This document shows positions 8,148-16,672 of a stretch of 64,000 bases of DNA, piece by piece. Location of the stretch: positions 24,850 through 88,849 of the forward strand of contig NZ_JACJQL010000029.1 in assembly GCF_014696625.1 (NCBI RefSeq), read 5' to 3'. How positions within the stretch are numbered: position 1 is the first letter of the stretch; each line of letters begins with the position of its first letter. A model generated the notes under the pieces. It was not told where the DNA came from. It did no database searches and saw only the letters and a list, made by a program, of their open reading frames with translations. The DNA comes from Nostoc parmelioides FACHB-3921 (GTDB lineage Bacteria > Cyanobacteriota > Cyanobacteriia > Cyanobacteriales > Nostocaceae). The translations under genes and the position numbers were made by a program.

Positions 8148-9029
8148 CTATATAAAATCAATCAATGTCTGGTGATAAGTATTTGGTAGACCCGTATCAA
8201 AACATTTACCTTTCACCACATATCCTTTCATTCCTTCTACTTGACACAATTTATCTAAACAATTTGTTAACTGAAATTCACCGCGATCGCGTAAATTTTG
8301 GTTTATACTTTCTGCTAAGAATTCAAATATTTTTGGTGTGAGCAAATACAAGCCAAAAACACATAAAAACTCATCTTCTGCCATACCTTCTACCCGCAAA
8401 TACTCACGAGCATAATCAATACTGGGTTTTTCTGCAAGTTGCGTTATTTCCAAAATAGAATGAAACTCTTGCCACAATCCTGTGACACATCCGGCTTTGT
8501 TAATTATCGCTGCTGGCATTATAGTTAAGCCAACAACACTTTGATGAACTTGTGCATAAATCTCTACAACTTGTTGAGCGCAAGTTTTTTTTATGTCGGA
8601 TTTATAAACATGATCACCTAACATTAATAAAAACGGTTCATTTCCTACCCAATCTTTGGCACAAAATACTGCATGGCCATATCCTTCTTGTTCTGATTGT
8701 GTCAACAAAACAACTTTCTGTCCCAACTCTTGCAAGTATTGACTATATTCTTGATTTTGTGGCGAAAGTTTTTGTAAAAGTTCTGGTGCGGGTGGATTTT
8801 TAAATAAATCAGCAAAAACTCCTATATCATCAGGCTGTACAACAATACCAATTTCTGTGATTCCTGCACTAATAGCTTCTTCCACAATAGCTAAAATTAC
8901 AGGCTTTGCTCTACCATCTTGATCAATAATTGGGAATAGTTCTTTTTTCACAACTTTAGTAGCTGGAAATAATCTAGTACCAAAACCAGCAGCCGGAATC
9001 ACGGCTTTTCTTACTTTATTAATTTGCAT
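8148..9029 (-). CDS. GalU-like UTP-glucose-1-phosphate uridylyltransferase, divergent
   Basis: A 293-residue nucleotidyltransferase. The N-terminal signature AVIPAAGFGTRLFPATK and the QSEQEGYGHAVFCA and FLLMLGDHVY regions fit the GalU family that makes UDP-glucose from UTP and glucose-1-phosphate. Several usual GalU positions differ (VVKKELFPIID in place of the IPKEMLP-type segment), so the sugar could differ. Many cyanobacteria use the unrelated CugP for their main UDP-glucose supply, which makes this a possible specialised paralogue. It starts 12 bases after the stop of the MASE1 hybrid kinase on the same strand, so the two are probably cotranscribed. Confidence 0.75.
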   Translation of the reverse strand: MQINKVRKAVIPAAGFGTRLFPATKVVKKELFPIIDQDGRAKPVILAIVEEAISAGITEIGIVVQPDDIGVFADLFKNPPAPELLQKLSPQNQEYSQYLQELGQKVVLLTQSEQEGYGHAVFCAKDWVGNEPFLLMLGDHVYKSDIKKTCAQQVVEIYAQVHQSVVGLTIMPAAIINKAGCVTGLWQEFHSILEITQLAEKPSIDYAREYLRVEGMAEDEFLCVFGLYLLTPKIFEFLAESINQNLRDRGEFQLTNCLDKLCQVEGMKGYVVKGKCFDTGLPNTYHQTLIDFI

Positions 9030-9041
9030 AAATTAATATTT

Positions 9042-11711
9042 TTAATTTTCTACGGAAACATAACTAAATTCTGGGGGTGAAGCAGCTAAAACCTCTGATA
9101 TACCCTGAAGTAATTTTTCTGCTTCTACGGGTTTAACTAAGTGCAGTTGAAAGCCAGCAGCTAGTGCCTGTTTTTGGTTGATTTCTCCAGCATAAGCAGT
9201 TAGAGCGATCGCTGGAATTTTACCACCTTTTGCTGAAGGCATGGCTCGAATTAACTGCATCAACATATAACCATCTATTCCTGGCATTCCGATATCACTT
9301 AAGAGCAAATCGACTTTAGTTCTGGCTATTACTTCTAAAGCTTCACCGGCTGATGTCACTGCTGTTACTTCGGCTCCAGATTGTTCTAACATTAATGTGA
9401 GGAATTCACCTGTATCAACATCATCATCTACTACCAAAATATACAGTCCAGCTAAACCCCAAGTATTATCTGGCTGTCCCACTTGTGGAACTTTCTGCGG
9501 CGCATTCAGCATTAATGGTAAATTGACTGTAAATGTTGCGCCCATACCTTCCCCTGCACTTTCTGCTTTGACTGTGCCACCATGTAGTTCTGTGAGATGC
9601 TTAACAATAGCCAACCCTAATCCTAAGCCGCCAAATTGTCTTGTTATTGTGCCATCTGCTTGACGAAAATACTCAAATACATAAGGTAAAAATTCTGAAC
9701 TTATCCCCTTGCCATTATCTTGAATTTGAATTTGGGCAGAATTATGAACTCTTTCTAGGACTACCTGTATTTGTCCTGAGGAAGGAGTGAATTTAATGGC
9801 ATTAGCCAGCAGGTTCCAGATAATTTGTTGTAAACGAGCAGCATCACCTGCAACCATACCAACATTCACATTGAGTGCAGTTTTAACATGAATATTTTTC
9901 GCCTCTATTGCTAGACGCACAGTCTCCAAAGCCTCTTCAATCGTATTCACTAAATTCACCGACTGAATATTTAAGCTTAATTTCCCTTGCTGAATACGAG
10001 AGACATCTAATAAATCTTCAATAAGTTGGATTTGTAATTTAGCATTCCGCTCAATTGTTTCTATCCCCCGTCGGCGCATAGCTTCTTCCAGATTGCGCTT
10101 TTTCAGTAGAGTGGCCCAACCTAAAATCGGGTTAAGTGGAGTACGCAATTCGTGAGAAAGAACTGCCAAAAATTCATCCTTTAAACGATTAGCTTTTTCA
10201 GCCTCGCTTCTAGCGATTTGCTCACGCATCAGCAGATATTCCCGTTCTTGTTCTGCTTGTTTGCGTTCAGTAATATTCCGAAAAAATATCCCTAAGCCAT
10301 CTTCAGCCGGATAGGCGTGGACTTCAAACCACATATCCCATAGTTCGTACAATACCTCAAAATGGACTGGAATATTTTCAGCTAGCGATCGCCTATATTC
10401 TCGCTCAAAGTCTGTACCTTTAGTTCTCGCCCACTGTTCCCAGTAGTTCTTACCAATCAAGTCCTCTGGTTCTAAATCTTGAATTTTTGCCGCTTGGTGA
10501 TTACAGTAAGTAATCCGCCAGTCTCGATTCACGGCAATAAAAGCATCAGTCATACTTGACAAAATATTGCTCAACCGACCACGTAGCGCTTGTTCACGCT
10601 GAAGTAATTCATCCTTTTCTCGATGGGATTCTTCTAAACAATCATTGATTGCCACCAGTGATTCATTGAGTTGAATAAGTTTTTCTGATAATTCTGCGCG
10701 GGTTTGGTATTCCCCACGACGCACTTTTTCTACTGCTAACTCTACTTGAATATTCGACCTTTCAGTAATAGCAATGCCCACAAATAAACTTACCGCACAC
10801 TGTACCAATAGGCTCAATTTGTGGACGTGTAAAACTTCCGCTTGTACTGGAAACGTTGACAAGGACATGGCTTTAGGGTAGGCAACTAAGTAAGCAAATA
10901 GCGTTACTAATACACAGAAACTTGAAGTTAACATTCCACTAGTTACGCCAAAGCGGGTTGCAGCCCATAAAACTGGAACAAAGCCTAAAAAAGACAACTG
11001 TTGTAACTTAAATTCGTTTTGATTCGTTTCAGCCACTGTTACAGTTGCTATAGCTAAACAAAGTAGTAGTATGGCGCTGAATTCTAATAAGAGGCGGAAA
11101 GAAGGACGGAAATTTTGAGGAACAAATCCAGAATTTAGTGGTTCGGTACGGCGTAACCAGCCTTGAGATTGAAAATAAGGGGTAAAAACTAATAAGGCAG
11201 TAGGCGCAATCGCCATGACTCCAATTGCATTACCTAACCACCAATGGGGTATGTTAGAACTCAAACTAGCGAGAGGCATTTTGCCTATAGCGACAAGACA
11301 TAAACTCCCAATTGTCGCTAAAGTAGCGCAGGCGACGAGGGGAGTGCTAACAGTAAAAAGAGTGGCATCTTTGAGGGTATTGATGGTTCGAGAACCCTTC
11401 CAGAGACGACGGTACAGTAACCAAGCGCTCAGAGGCTCGATAATATCCACAAGAGCTATTAATCGCTCCCAACCATGTAAACCCCAAAAAGGAGACATGA
11501 GAAAAGAAGCCAATCCGGTGATAATAATACCACAAGGGCCGAACCAAAAAGTTAAAGCGATCGCCACACCTGATGGAGGAAACCACAAAGACACTCCCGG
11601 CTGAATGCGGTAAATCAGCGCCATCCCATGAGCCATAACCAGGGCGAATAAGCCCAACAGCGAAATCATCAGCCATCTACGCATAATGGCAATTTTCATG
11701 GAGTCTGTCAT
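9042..11711 (-). CDS. MASE1-PAS hybrid sensor histidine kinase with C-terminal receiver
   Basis: An 889-residue membrane kinase. Residues about 10-320 are a MASE1-type sensor with around eight hydrophobic segments (motif WFPPSGVAIALTFWFGP). A coiled coil (about 335-375), a PAS domain (about 380-480), HisKA with H520 (LSHELRTPLNPILGW), HATPase with DNGKGI and GLGLGLAIV, and a receiver at about 757-875 (VVDDD, phospho-acceptor D806 in LLLSDIGMPG) follow. It is followed after 12 bases by the GalU-like gene. Start ATG 11711 lacks a strong ribosome-binding site; ATG 11699 is a second option. The signal sensed is unknown. Confidence 0.88.
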   Translation of the reverse strand: MTDSMKIAIMRRWLMISLLGLFALVMAHGMALIYRIQPGVSLWFPPSGVAIALTFWFGPCGIIITGLASFLMSPFWGLHGWERLIALVDIIEPLSAWLLYRRLWKGSRTINTLKDATLFTVSTPLVACATLATIGSLCLVAIGKMPLASLSSNIPHWWLGNAIGVMAIAPTALLVFTPYFQSQGWLRRTEPLNSGFVPQNFRPSFRLLLEFSAILLLCLAIATVTVAETNQNEFKLQQLSFLGFVPVLWAATRFGVTSGMLTSSFCVLVTLFAYLVAYPKAMSLSTFPVQAEVLHVHKLSLLVQCAVSLFVGIAITERSNIQVELAVEKVRRGEYQTRAELSEKLIQLNESLVAINDCLEESHREKDELLQREQALRGRLSNILSSMTDAFIAVNRDWRITYCNHQAAKIQDLEPEDLIGKNYWEQWARTKGTDFEREYRRSLAENIPVHFEVLYELWDMWFEVHAYPAEDGLGIFFRNITERKQAEQEREYLLMREQIARSEAEKANRLKDEFLAVLSHELRTPLNPILGWATLLKKRNLEEAMRRRGIETIERNAKLQIQLIEDLLDVSRIQQGKLSLNIQSVNLVNTIEEALETVRLAIEAKNIHVKTALNVNVGMVAGDAARLQQIIWNLLANAIKFTPSSGQIQVVLERVHNSAQIQIQDNGKGISSEFLPYVFEYFRQADGTITRQFGGLGLGLAIVKHLTELHGGTVKAESAGEGMGATFTVNLPLMLNAPQKVPQVGQPDNTWGLAGLYILVVDDDVDTGEFLTLMLEQSGAEVTAVTSAGEALEVIARTKVDLLLSDIGMPGIDGYMLMQLIRAMPSAKGGKIPAIALTAYAGEINQKQALAAGFQLHLVKPVEAEKLLQGISEVLAASPPEFSYVSVEN

Positions 11712-12138
11712 GGGTTACATCATCGAAGGGTGCTTTGTGCGTCAGCTCATGCAGTCAAGACTTTACCAGGAGGCATTATGAACTGCTACACCAGTACATA
11801 TGAAAACACTTTTTCTCGTCTTTTCCATTCAGACTGGGGAGTAATACAATATGCAGCCATATCAGACTAGCGTAGGAGATCAGCTCTAGTTGGTCAAAGA
11901 CAATCGCATACCGTCAAACCACTAATATTCTCATCTAATTTTTGAATTTTGCAACTGCTTGATAGTTAAGATAATTATCATTTGCAATTTTATACATTAC
12001 GCTTAGTATAGTTTAGTCCATAGAGAATTTCTAAAGACCGTAACCTTATGGTCAAAAAAATTTGCCTCTGCCGGGAAACTCCAGCAACTATCAGCTAGTC
12101 TTTTTCCCAACAGAAGTAAAAATCTTGATTGAGTTATT
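11712..12138. other. 427-bp divergent promoter region between the MASE1 kinase and the M23 peptidase
   Basis: No gene is visible. It contains a Fur-box-like sequence at 11961-11979 and A/T-rich tracts. Both flanking genes read away from it, so it should hold at least two promoters. Confidence 0.5.
11961..11979. promoter_or_regulatory. Fur-box-like site (weak candidate)
   Basis: GATAGTTAAGATAATTATC matches the classical 19-bp Fur consensus GATAATGATAATCATTATC at 14 of 19 positions, counted by hand. It lies 159 bp before the M23 peptidase and 249 bp before the MASE1 kinase start. In AT-rich DNA such a match can arise by chance, and neither neighbour is a typical iron gene. Confidence 0.25.
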
Positions 12139-13077
12139 ATGATTACCAAAATTCCCCATAGTAATTATCAAAAAAACAAATGCAGTTTTGATATTAGAGG
12201 AGATAAACGCAATCATTTTTTGCCCGGTAATTTATTTATAGGTTTATGTGCTGCCTTGCCTATTACCTTGGCATTACCGGTAGAAGCTTTGCAAGTACAG
12301 GTAAATCCCAAGAATCCCCGCCTGGGGGACACAGTTTCTGTAGTGATCAATTTAGATAATCCAGACAACACCAATAACCCGACTGTGTCAGTGGGAGAGA
12401 AAACATACCCAGCTTTTGAAGTAGCACCCAATAAGTATCGGGCATTCATACCCACAACCCCCCTAGAAAAGCCAGGTACTCGCAAAATTAGAGTATCTGG
12501 TGATGGTCAAGTTCAAGAGTTATCAGTGCCAGTAGTTACTCGTAAGTTTCCTGTGCAGCGTATCACTTTACCACCAGGTAAATCTGCTGATGGTGCTACT
12601 CAACACGAACTTAATCGTGCTGCTGCTTTCAAAGCATTACAAACACCACAAAAGTACTGGAATGGTAAATTCCTCAGGCCAAATAACGGTCGCATCAGCA
12701 CTGTTTATGGTGTACGTCGCTACTACAATGGTAAATTTGCCAATGACTATTACCATCGTGGTCTGGACTACGCTGGTGCAGCAGGTTCGCGCGTAGTCGC
12801 CCCAGCTGCCGGAAAAGTAGCTTTAGTAGGTACTGTAGCTCAAGGATTTCGGGTTCATGGTAATACAGTAGGCATTGACCACGGTCAAGGAGTTGTCAGT
12901 ATTTTCCTCCACCTGAGTCGGATTAATGTTAAAGAAGGTGACTTTGTGAAAGCTGGACAATTAATTGGCACAGTAGGTTCTACAGGGGCTTCTACCGGGC
13001 CGCACCTACACTGGGGTTTATATGTTAATGGTCAGTCTATTGACCCAACTTCGTGGAAAAACAAAACTTTTGAATAA
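12139..13077 (+). CDS. M23 (LytM-type) peptidoglycan endopeptidase
   Basis: A 312-residue protein with an N-terminal membrane/signal segment (about residues 28-50, FIGLCAALPITLALPVEA), a beta-rich middle domain (about 50-140), and a C-terminal peptidase domain. Zinc ligands of the M23 family are visible: the first His and Asp in YYHRGLDYAG and the HxH pair in TGPHLHWGLYVNG. All ligands are present, so it should be an active metallo-endopeptidase acting on peptide crosslinks in the wall rather than an EnvC-type regulator. It is one of four peptidoglycan enzymes within 17 kb. Confidence 0.88.
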   Translation: MITKIPHSNYQKNKCSFDIRGDKRNHFLPGNLFIGLCAALPITLALPVEALQVQVNPKNPRLGDTVSVVINLDNPDNTNNPTVSVGEKTYPAFEVAPNKYRAFIPTTPLEKPGTRKIRVSGDGQVQELSVPVVTRKFPVQRITLPPGKSADGATQHELNRAAAFKALQTPQKYWNGKFLRPNNGRISTVYGVRRYYNGKFANDYYHRGLDYAGAAGSRVVAPAAGKVALVGTVAQGFRVHGNTVGIDHGQGVVSIFLHLSRINVKEGDFVKAGQLIGTVGSTGASTGPHLHWGLYVNGQSIDPTSWKNKTFE

Positions 13078-13196
13078 AGAGGCGTAATTAATCGTTTCTG
13101 TTGTTGACTTTGTATATTTTTTGTCGATAATGAGTTAGACAAAATAAGTTTGAATCGGTTCCGTCCTTACCTTGCTTGGGTGGCTTAAATATTAAG

Positions 13197-13745
13197 ATGA
13201 GCGTTATGAGTATTGAAAAAATTGTAGAACAAGCTCTCCAGGATGGTTATCTTACGCCAGCAATGGAAGCAGAAGTTGGACGCATCTGTGATAACGCCTC
13301 AGAACTCTCAATAGAAGAGTATATGGCGTTGGATAGGTTGATGGGAGCGTTATTGACTGGTGAGGTAGTAGCGGTTCCTCGCAAGCAGTTCATTAACGTG
13401 ATGGAAGAGTTGGTATTAACTGAAGCGATCGCCAGAGTAGCAGAAATTGAAGCTACTAGCGAGAGTTCCATCGATGTCGGGGATATTGCCGCTTATGCCC
13501 TCAACCGCTTACCCCCCTTATATGCCACCACAGAAGAAGGTGCTAGCTACCAGCGCATACGCGCCAAAGCAGAACTGCAAGAATTAATCGCCCAGCAGGT
13601 AAGTGAGGCAATCAACCTTAATCTTGACCAGCCAAACGACAACAGAACGCCTGTGTCAACAAAAACCACTGGCAATGAAGTCTTGCGTCAGGTTAGCAGC
13701 TTACTACAAGTCTACGCCCCTAGTTTTGAGCAGAAATCTTCATAA
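13197..13745 (+). CDS. ComFB-domain protein, probable cyclic-dinucleotide receptor (CdgR-like)
   Basis: A 182-residue soluble protein. Starts at ATG 13197 (MSVMSIEKIV) or 13206 are both possible; the TTG further upstream is unlikely. The core (about residues 70-140) has VPRKQFINVMEELVLTEAI, then DIAAYALNRLPPLYATTEEG, which matches the ComFB (late competence development) family. ComFB proteins of cyanobacteria have been described as cyclic-di-nucleotide receptors, and the Anabaena protein CdgR, a c-di-GMP receptor that affects cell size, belongs here. The neighbourhood before the L,D-transpeptidase and sigG agrees with what I recall for CdgR in PCC 7120, but that is memory, not a search. It has a single-gene layout. 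Confidence 0.68.
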   Translation: MSVMSIEKIVEQALQDGYLTPAMEAEVGRICDNASELSIEEYMALDRLMGALLTGEVVAVPRKQFINVMEELVLTEAIARVAEIEATSESSIDVGDIAAYALNRLPPLYATTEEGASYQRIRAKAELQELIAQQVSEAINLNLDQPNDNRTPVSTKTTGNEVLRQVSSLLQVYAPSFEQKSS

Positions 13746-13815
13746 TCAGTCAGTTTTCAGTTGTTAGTTGTTACTTTTTAGGTTTTACTACTAACCAATG
13801 ACTACTTACAACTGA

Positions 13816-14634
13816 CTAATTCTGTACTATCACGGGTGTCCCTACTTCTACTTGGTCATACAACAAACGGACATCAGAATTACGCATCCTCAGACAGCCG
13901 TGAGAAATAGCTGTTCCCAGAAGATGAGTGTCTGGTGTACCGTGAAAGCCAATTTTGTTACGTCCATCAGACCAAAAGCCAATCCATCTTTCCCCTAAAG
14001 GACTATCAACACCCGCAGGGAAAACTTTGCCTGTGATGGGGTGTCGCCAGATGGGATCGTGTTCCATATGTGACACGTTGAAAGTACCCGTAGGCGTTTC
14101 CCAACCCCTCTTACCGATAGCAATTGGGTAACTAGCTATCACTACATCTCCAGCATAAACATAAGTGCGGCGATCGCTTAAATCAACCACTACTTCTTTC
14201 TTGGTATTTTCTAGTTTATTAGATGTTTTTCTATGTGCCGCAGGTTGAGATAATCGTAACTGGCTTTGATCTGATAAATCAGCGTTTTTTCTTGACTCTG
14301 GTGTTAATAACTGTGTTTTTTTAGGTAAATTAGTCTCTAAAGCTACATTTTGGTTCACAGTATCCGACTTATTATGAGATTTAATAGTCGAAGACTGCGG
14401 TTGAGATAGTCTATCTGGAGTAGTGGCACCAAAAGGTGCCGGCGCGCCAAAAGCGGTTTCGCCTAAACCCCCCTGATAAACCCCTCCAGGGCGGCTTGCT
14501 GTGCTGGGGATTGGCTTCTTAAACTGACCCTGCGCTGTAGTAATGCGCCAATGCACAGCTAACGATAATATGGCTGTGCCAAAGCAAAGAAACATTACCA
14601 TACGCCCTACAGATTCATTTCTTACCATTGCCAT
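13816..14634 (-). CDS. L,D-transpeptidase (YkuD family)
   Basis: A 272-residue secreted or membrane-anchored enzyme: hydrophobic segment at about 12-30, a Ser/Pro/Gln-rich linker up to about residue 140, then the YkuD catalytic domain. The active-site signature is complete: IGFHGTPDTHLLGTAISHGC with nucleophile C247 and H245, followed by LRMRNSDVRLLYD. These enzymes form 3-3 crosslinks in peptidoglycan or attach proteins to it. It converges with the ComFB gene across a short stretch of heptamer-like GT/CA repeats. Confidence 0.9.
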   Translation of the reverse strand: MAMVRNESVGRMVMFLCFGTAILSLAVHWRITTAQGQFKKPIPSTASRPGGVYQGGLGETAFGAPAPFGATTPDRLSQPQSSTIKSHNKSDTVNQNVALETNLPKKTQLLTPESRKNADLSDQSQLRLSQPAAHRKTSNKLENTKKEVVVDLSDRRTYVYAGDVVIASYPIAIGKRGWETPTGTFNVSHMEHDPIWRHPITGKVFPAGVDSPLGERWIGFWSDGRNKIGFHGTPDTHLLGTAISHGCLRMRNSDVRLLYDQVEVGTPVIVQN

Positions 14635-14906
14635 CGCCTATTGTTTATCCCTGACATATTCAGCAGACTAATTGAATATTTTTATTCCCTAATTATCAAG
14701 AATTTATAAATTCTTATCTGTTCCCTCATAACTATGCCTACACACTTGGGCAGACTAAGGGTATATAGGCATTACACATGGACAAATTCTGGAGCAGAAA
14801 TTTGTTTCGCTGAAGTGTCGAGGAGAGAATTTTTAACATCGAACTTATCGGCAGCACCTTCCAAGTGCAGCAATCAATCTTTAGTGGTGTGGGTGGGAGA
14901 AAGACC

Positions 14907-15059
14907 ATGTTAGAAAAACTATGGCTAGCAGTCACGATTACATTTGCCCTCAATTTATTTTTTCAGGTTCACGTTCCTGATCAAACCAATTCTGGTGCTA
15001 TTTATCAACACAATATAGATACATCAACAACAATCTTGGTCAAAATACCGGAAAAATGA
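14907..15059 (+). CDS. Small secreted or membrane-anchored protein (50 aa), unknown
   Basis: ATG 14907 is preceded by GGGAG (14895-14899) at ideal spacing. The product MLEKLWLAVTITFALNLFFQ... has one hydrophobic N-terminal segment (about 4-20) followed by a 30-residue polar tail, so it looks like a small exported or single-pass protein. I do not recognise the family. An ATG at 14865 in the same frame would add 14 residues but lacks a ribosome-binding site. It lies between the L,D-transpeptidase and sigG. Confidence 0.45.
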   Translation: MLEKLWLAVTITFALNLFFQVHVPDQTNSGAIYQHNIDTSTTILVKIPEK

Positions 15060-15860
15060 CACTTCCCAGTTACTACAGACCCAGAAATTTCTGATCTTAA
15101 ATTTTCCTGGTATCCGAATTAAAATCATTAGCCAGGCAGTTTTTTAATGGGAATTGAGAATTACTTTCTGGGTCTAGATGATGTGCATCACTCTGCCTCG
15201 CTATTTTTTTAGGCTGGTATTATTACTAATAATAAAGTCTAATAGAGCCAGTTTCTGTCAGCCAAATAACTAAGTTTCATATTTCATCATAATCAACATA
15301 GCTATTGTTAAAATAGAAATTTTGGACATATTACGTAGATTCTAGAAGACAACCTTGGACAATTTATTGTGTTATGAATTCATATTTATATTCGGTTTGA
15401 AAGTGCTGAAATTATAACTTTGTTTCTACTACATCCAGATGCTTTAGAAATAGTAAAGTCAATTTGGAAAAATTTCCACAAAAATTATATAAAAATTACT
15501 TTCCTCCCTTTTTATCTTGCTTATACATAGATAATTTTCTATGAAAATCCGTTACAGACTCATTTCATTTAGTCAATAACAATCTGCATATTGATTAAAC
15601 AGCTTTTAAGCATACATCAATGATTTTGTCAACCATAATTAGTCACCTAGCATTAGCTCCACAACCATATGTAATATAGCCTTGACTTGGCAGATGAACA
15701 AAAAGAATCCCCAAGAACAAGATTGACGTTGTGCGTCAGACCAAATGCACCCAATATCGAAGAAGTCAGTGTTACAGTCTTAAATCCGTCACGTAATTCA
15801 GGAACAAGTGGCCCATTAGCAGGTCTAATAGATAGGGATGAATTAACGCCAGTACGATCT
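15060..15860. other. ~800-bp AT-rich region upstream of sigG
   Basis: No convincing gene. A frame continuous with sigG is open back to TTG 15687 but its 58 extra residues look unlike the family. The region holds an 11-bp inverted repeat (15077-15087 / 15165-15175) and must contain the sigG promoter. Confidence 0.5.
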
Positions 15861-16517
15861 ATGAGTCAATCGATTACTGTATCCTGGTCAACGGTTGATG
15901 CGAGGTGTTCAGAAGCATCTGTGCAAGTTGACAAACTCTCGAACCACGATTTAATCTTGCGCTGTCAAGTAGGGCTGCGTCCTGATCGTGTTGCGTTTGC
16001 CGAGCTATTGCGCCGCTATCAAACCCAGGTTGATAGAGTTTTGTATCACCTAGCCCCTGATTGGTCAGACAGAGCCGACTTGGCTCAAGAAGTTTGGATT
16101 CGCGTGTATCGGAATATTAACCGATTGCAAGAACCATCTAAGTTTAGGGGCTGGTTAAGCCGGATTGCTACCAATTTGTTTTATGACGAATTGCGTAAAC
16201 GCAAGCGGGTTGTAAGTCCTTTGTCATTAGATGCGCCCCGTTCTGTAGATGATGGCGAAATGGATTGGGAAATTGCTGGAGATACACCAGGGCCAGAGGA
16301 AGAACTGACAACTAGAGAATTTTACGAACAACTGCGAGAGGCGATCGCGGATTTACCAGAAGTATTTCGCACTACCATTGTTCTGAGAGAAATCGAGGGT
16401 ATGGCATACGAAGAAATCGCCGAAATCACAGGTGTATCCTTGGGAACAGTCAAGTCGAGAATTGCTAGAGCTAGATCCAGATTGCAAACTCAATTGCAAA
16501 CTTATCTTGATGCCTAA
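15861..16517 (+). CDS. sigG: ECF-type RNA polymerase sigma factor SigG
   Basis: A 218-residue sigma factor from ATG 15861 (MSQSITVSWSTVD). Region 2 (about 40-110) includes DLAQEVWIRVYRNI and FRGWLSRIATNLFYDELRKR, and region 4 (about 160-210) includes LPEVFRTTIVLREIEGMAYE and the helix-turn-helix GVSLGTVKSRIARARSRL. It is an extracytoplasmic-function sigma factor; the product and gene order match the sigG/anti-sigma pair described in Nostoc, linked to envelope stress. A frame extension to TTG 15687 is possible but rejected. The anti-sigma gene follows 155 bp downstream. Confidence 0.9.
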   Translation: MSQSITVSWSTVDARCSEASVQVDKLSNHDLILRCQVGLRPDRVAFAELLRRYQTQVDRVLYHLAPDWSDRADLAQEVWIRVYRNINRLQEPSKFRGWLSRIATNLFYDELRKRKRVVSPLSLDAPRSVDDGEMDWEIAGDTPGPEEELTTREFYEQLREAIADLPEVFRTTIVLREIEGMAYEEIAEITGVSLGTVKSRIARARSRLQTQLQTYLDA

Positions 16518-16587
16518 TTTACAATATCCTTAATCTATCCTATGGGAGAATTTAACTATTGATTAAGAATTGTGAGGAACCTGTATC

Positions 16588-16662
16588 ATGCCCTTGCCAT
16601 CATTAAAAGAATTAATAAACCTCTCAAGGTTGTCCCCCTTCTGCCCGTGGATGAATTGGTAA
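16588..16662 (+). other. Possible 24-codon leader ORF between sigG and its anti-sigma gene
   Basis: GAGGAA precedes an ATG at 16588, opening a 24-codon frame (MPLPSLKELINLSRL...) that stops at 16660-16662, 10 bases before the anti-sigma ATG 16673, which has no good ribosome-binding site of its own. It could couple translation of the anti-sigma factor, but such short frames also arise by chance. Confidence 0.25.
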
Positions 16663-16672
16663 TAATGTTAGT

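Noticed and set aside
15687..15860. 58-codon N-terminal extension of SigG from TTG
   Set aside because: No ribosome-binding site and no sigma-factor character; the ATG at 15861 gives a normal ECF length.
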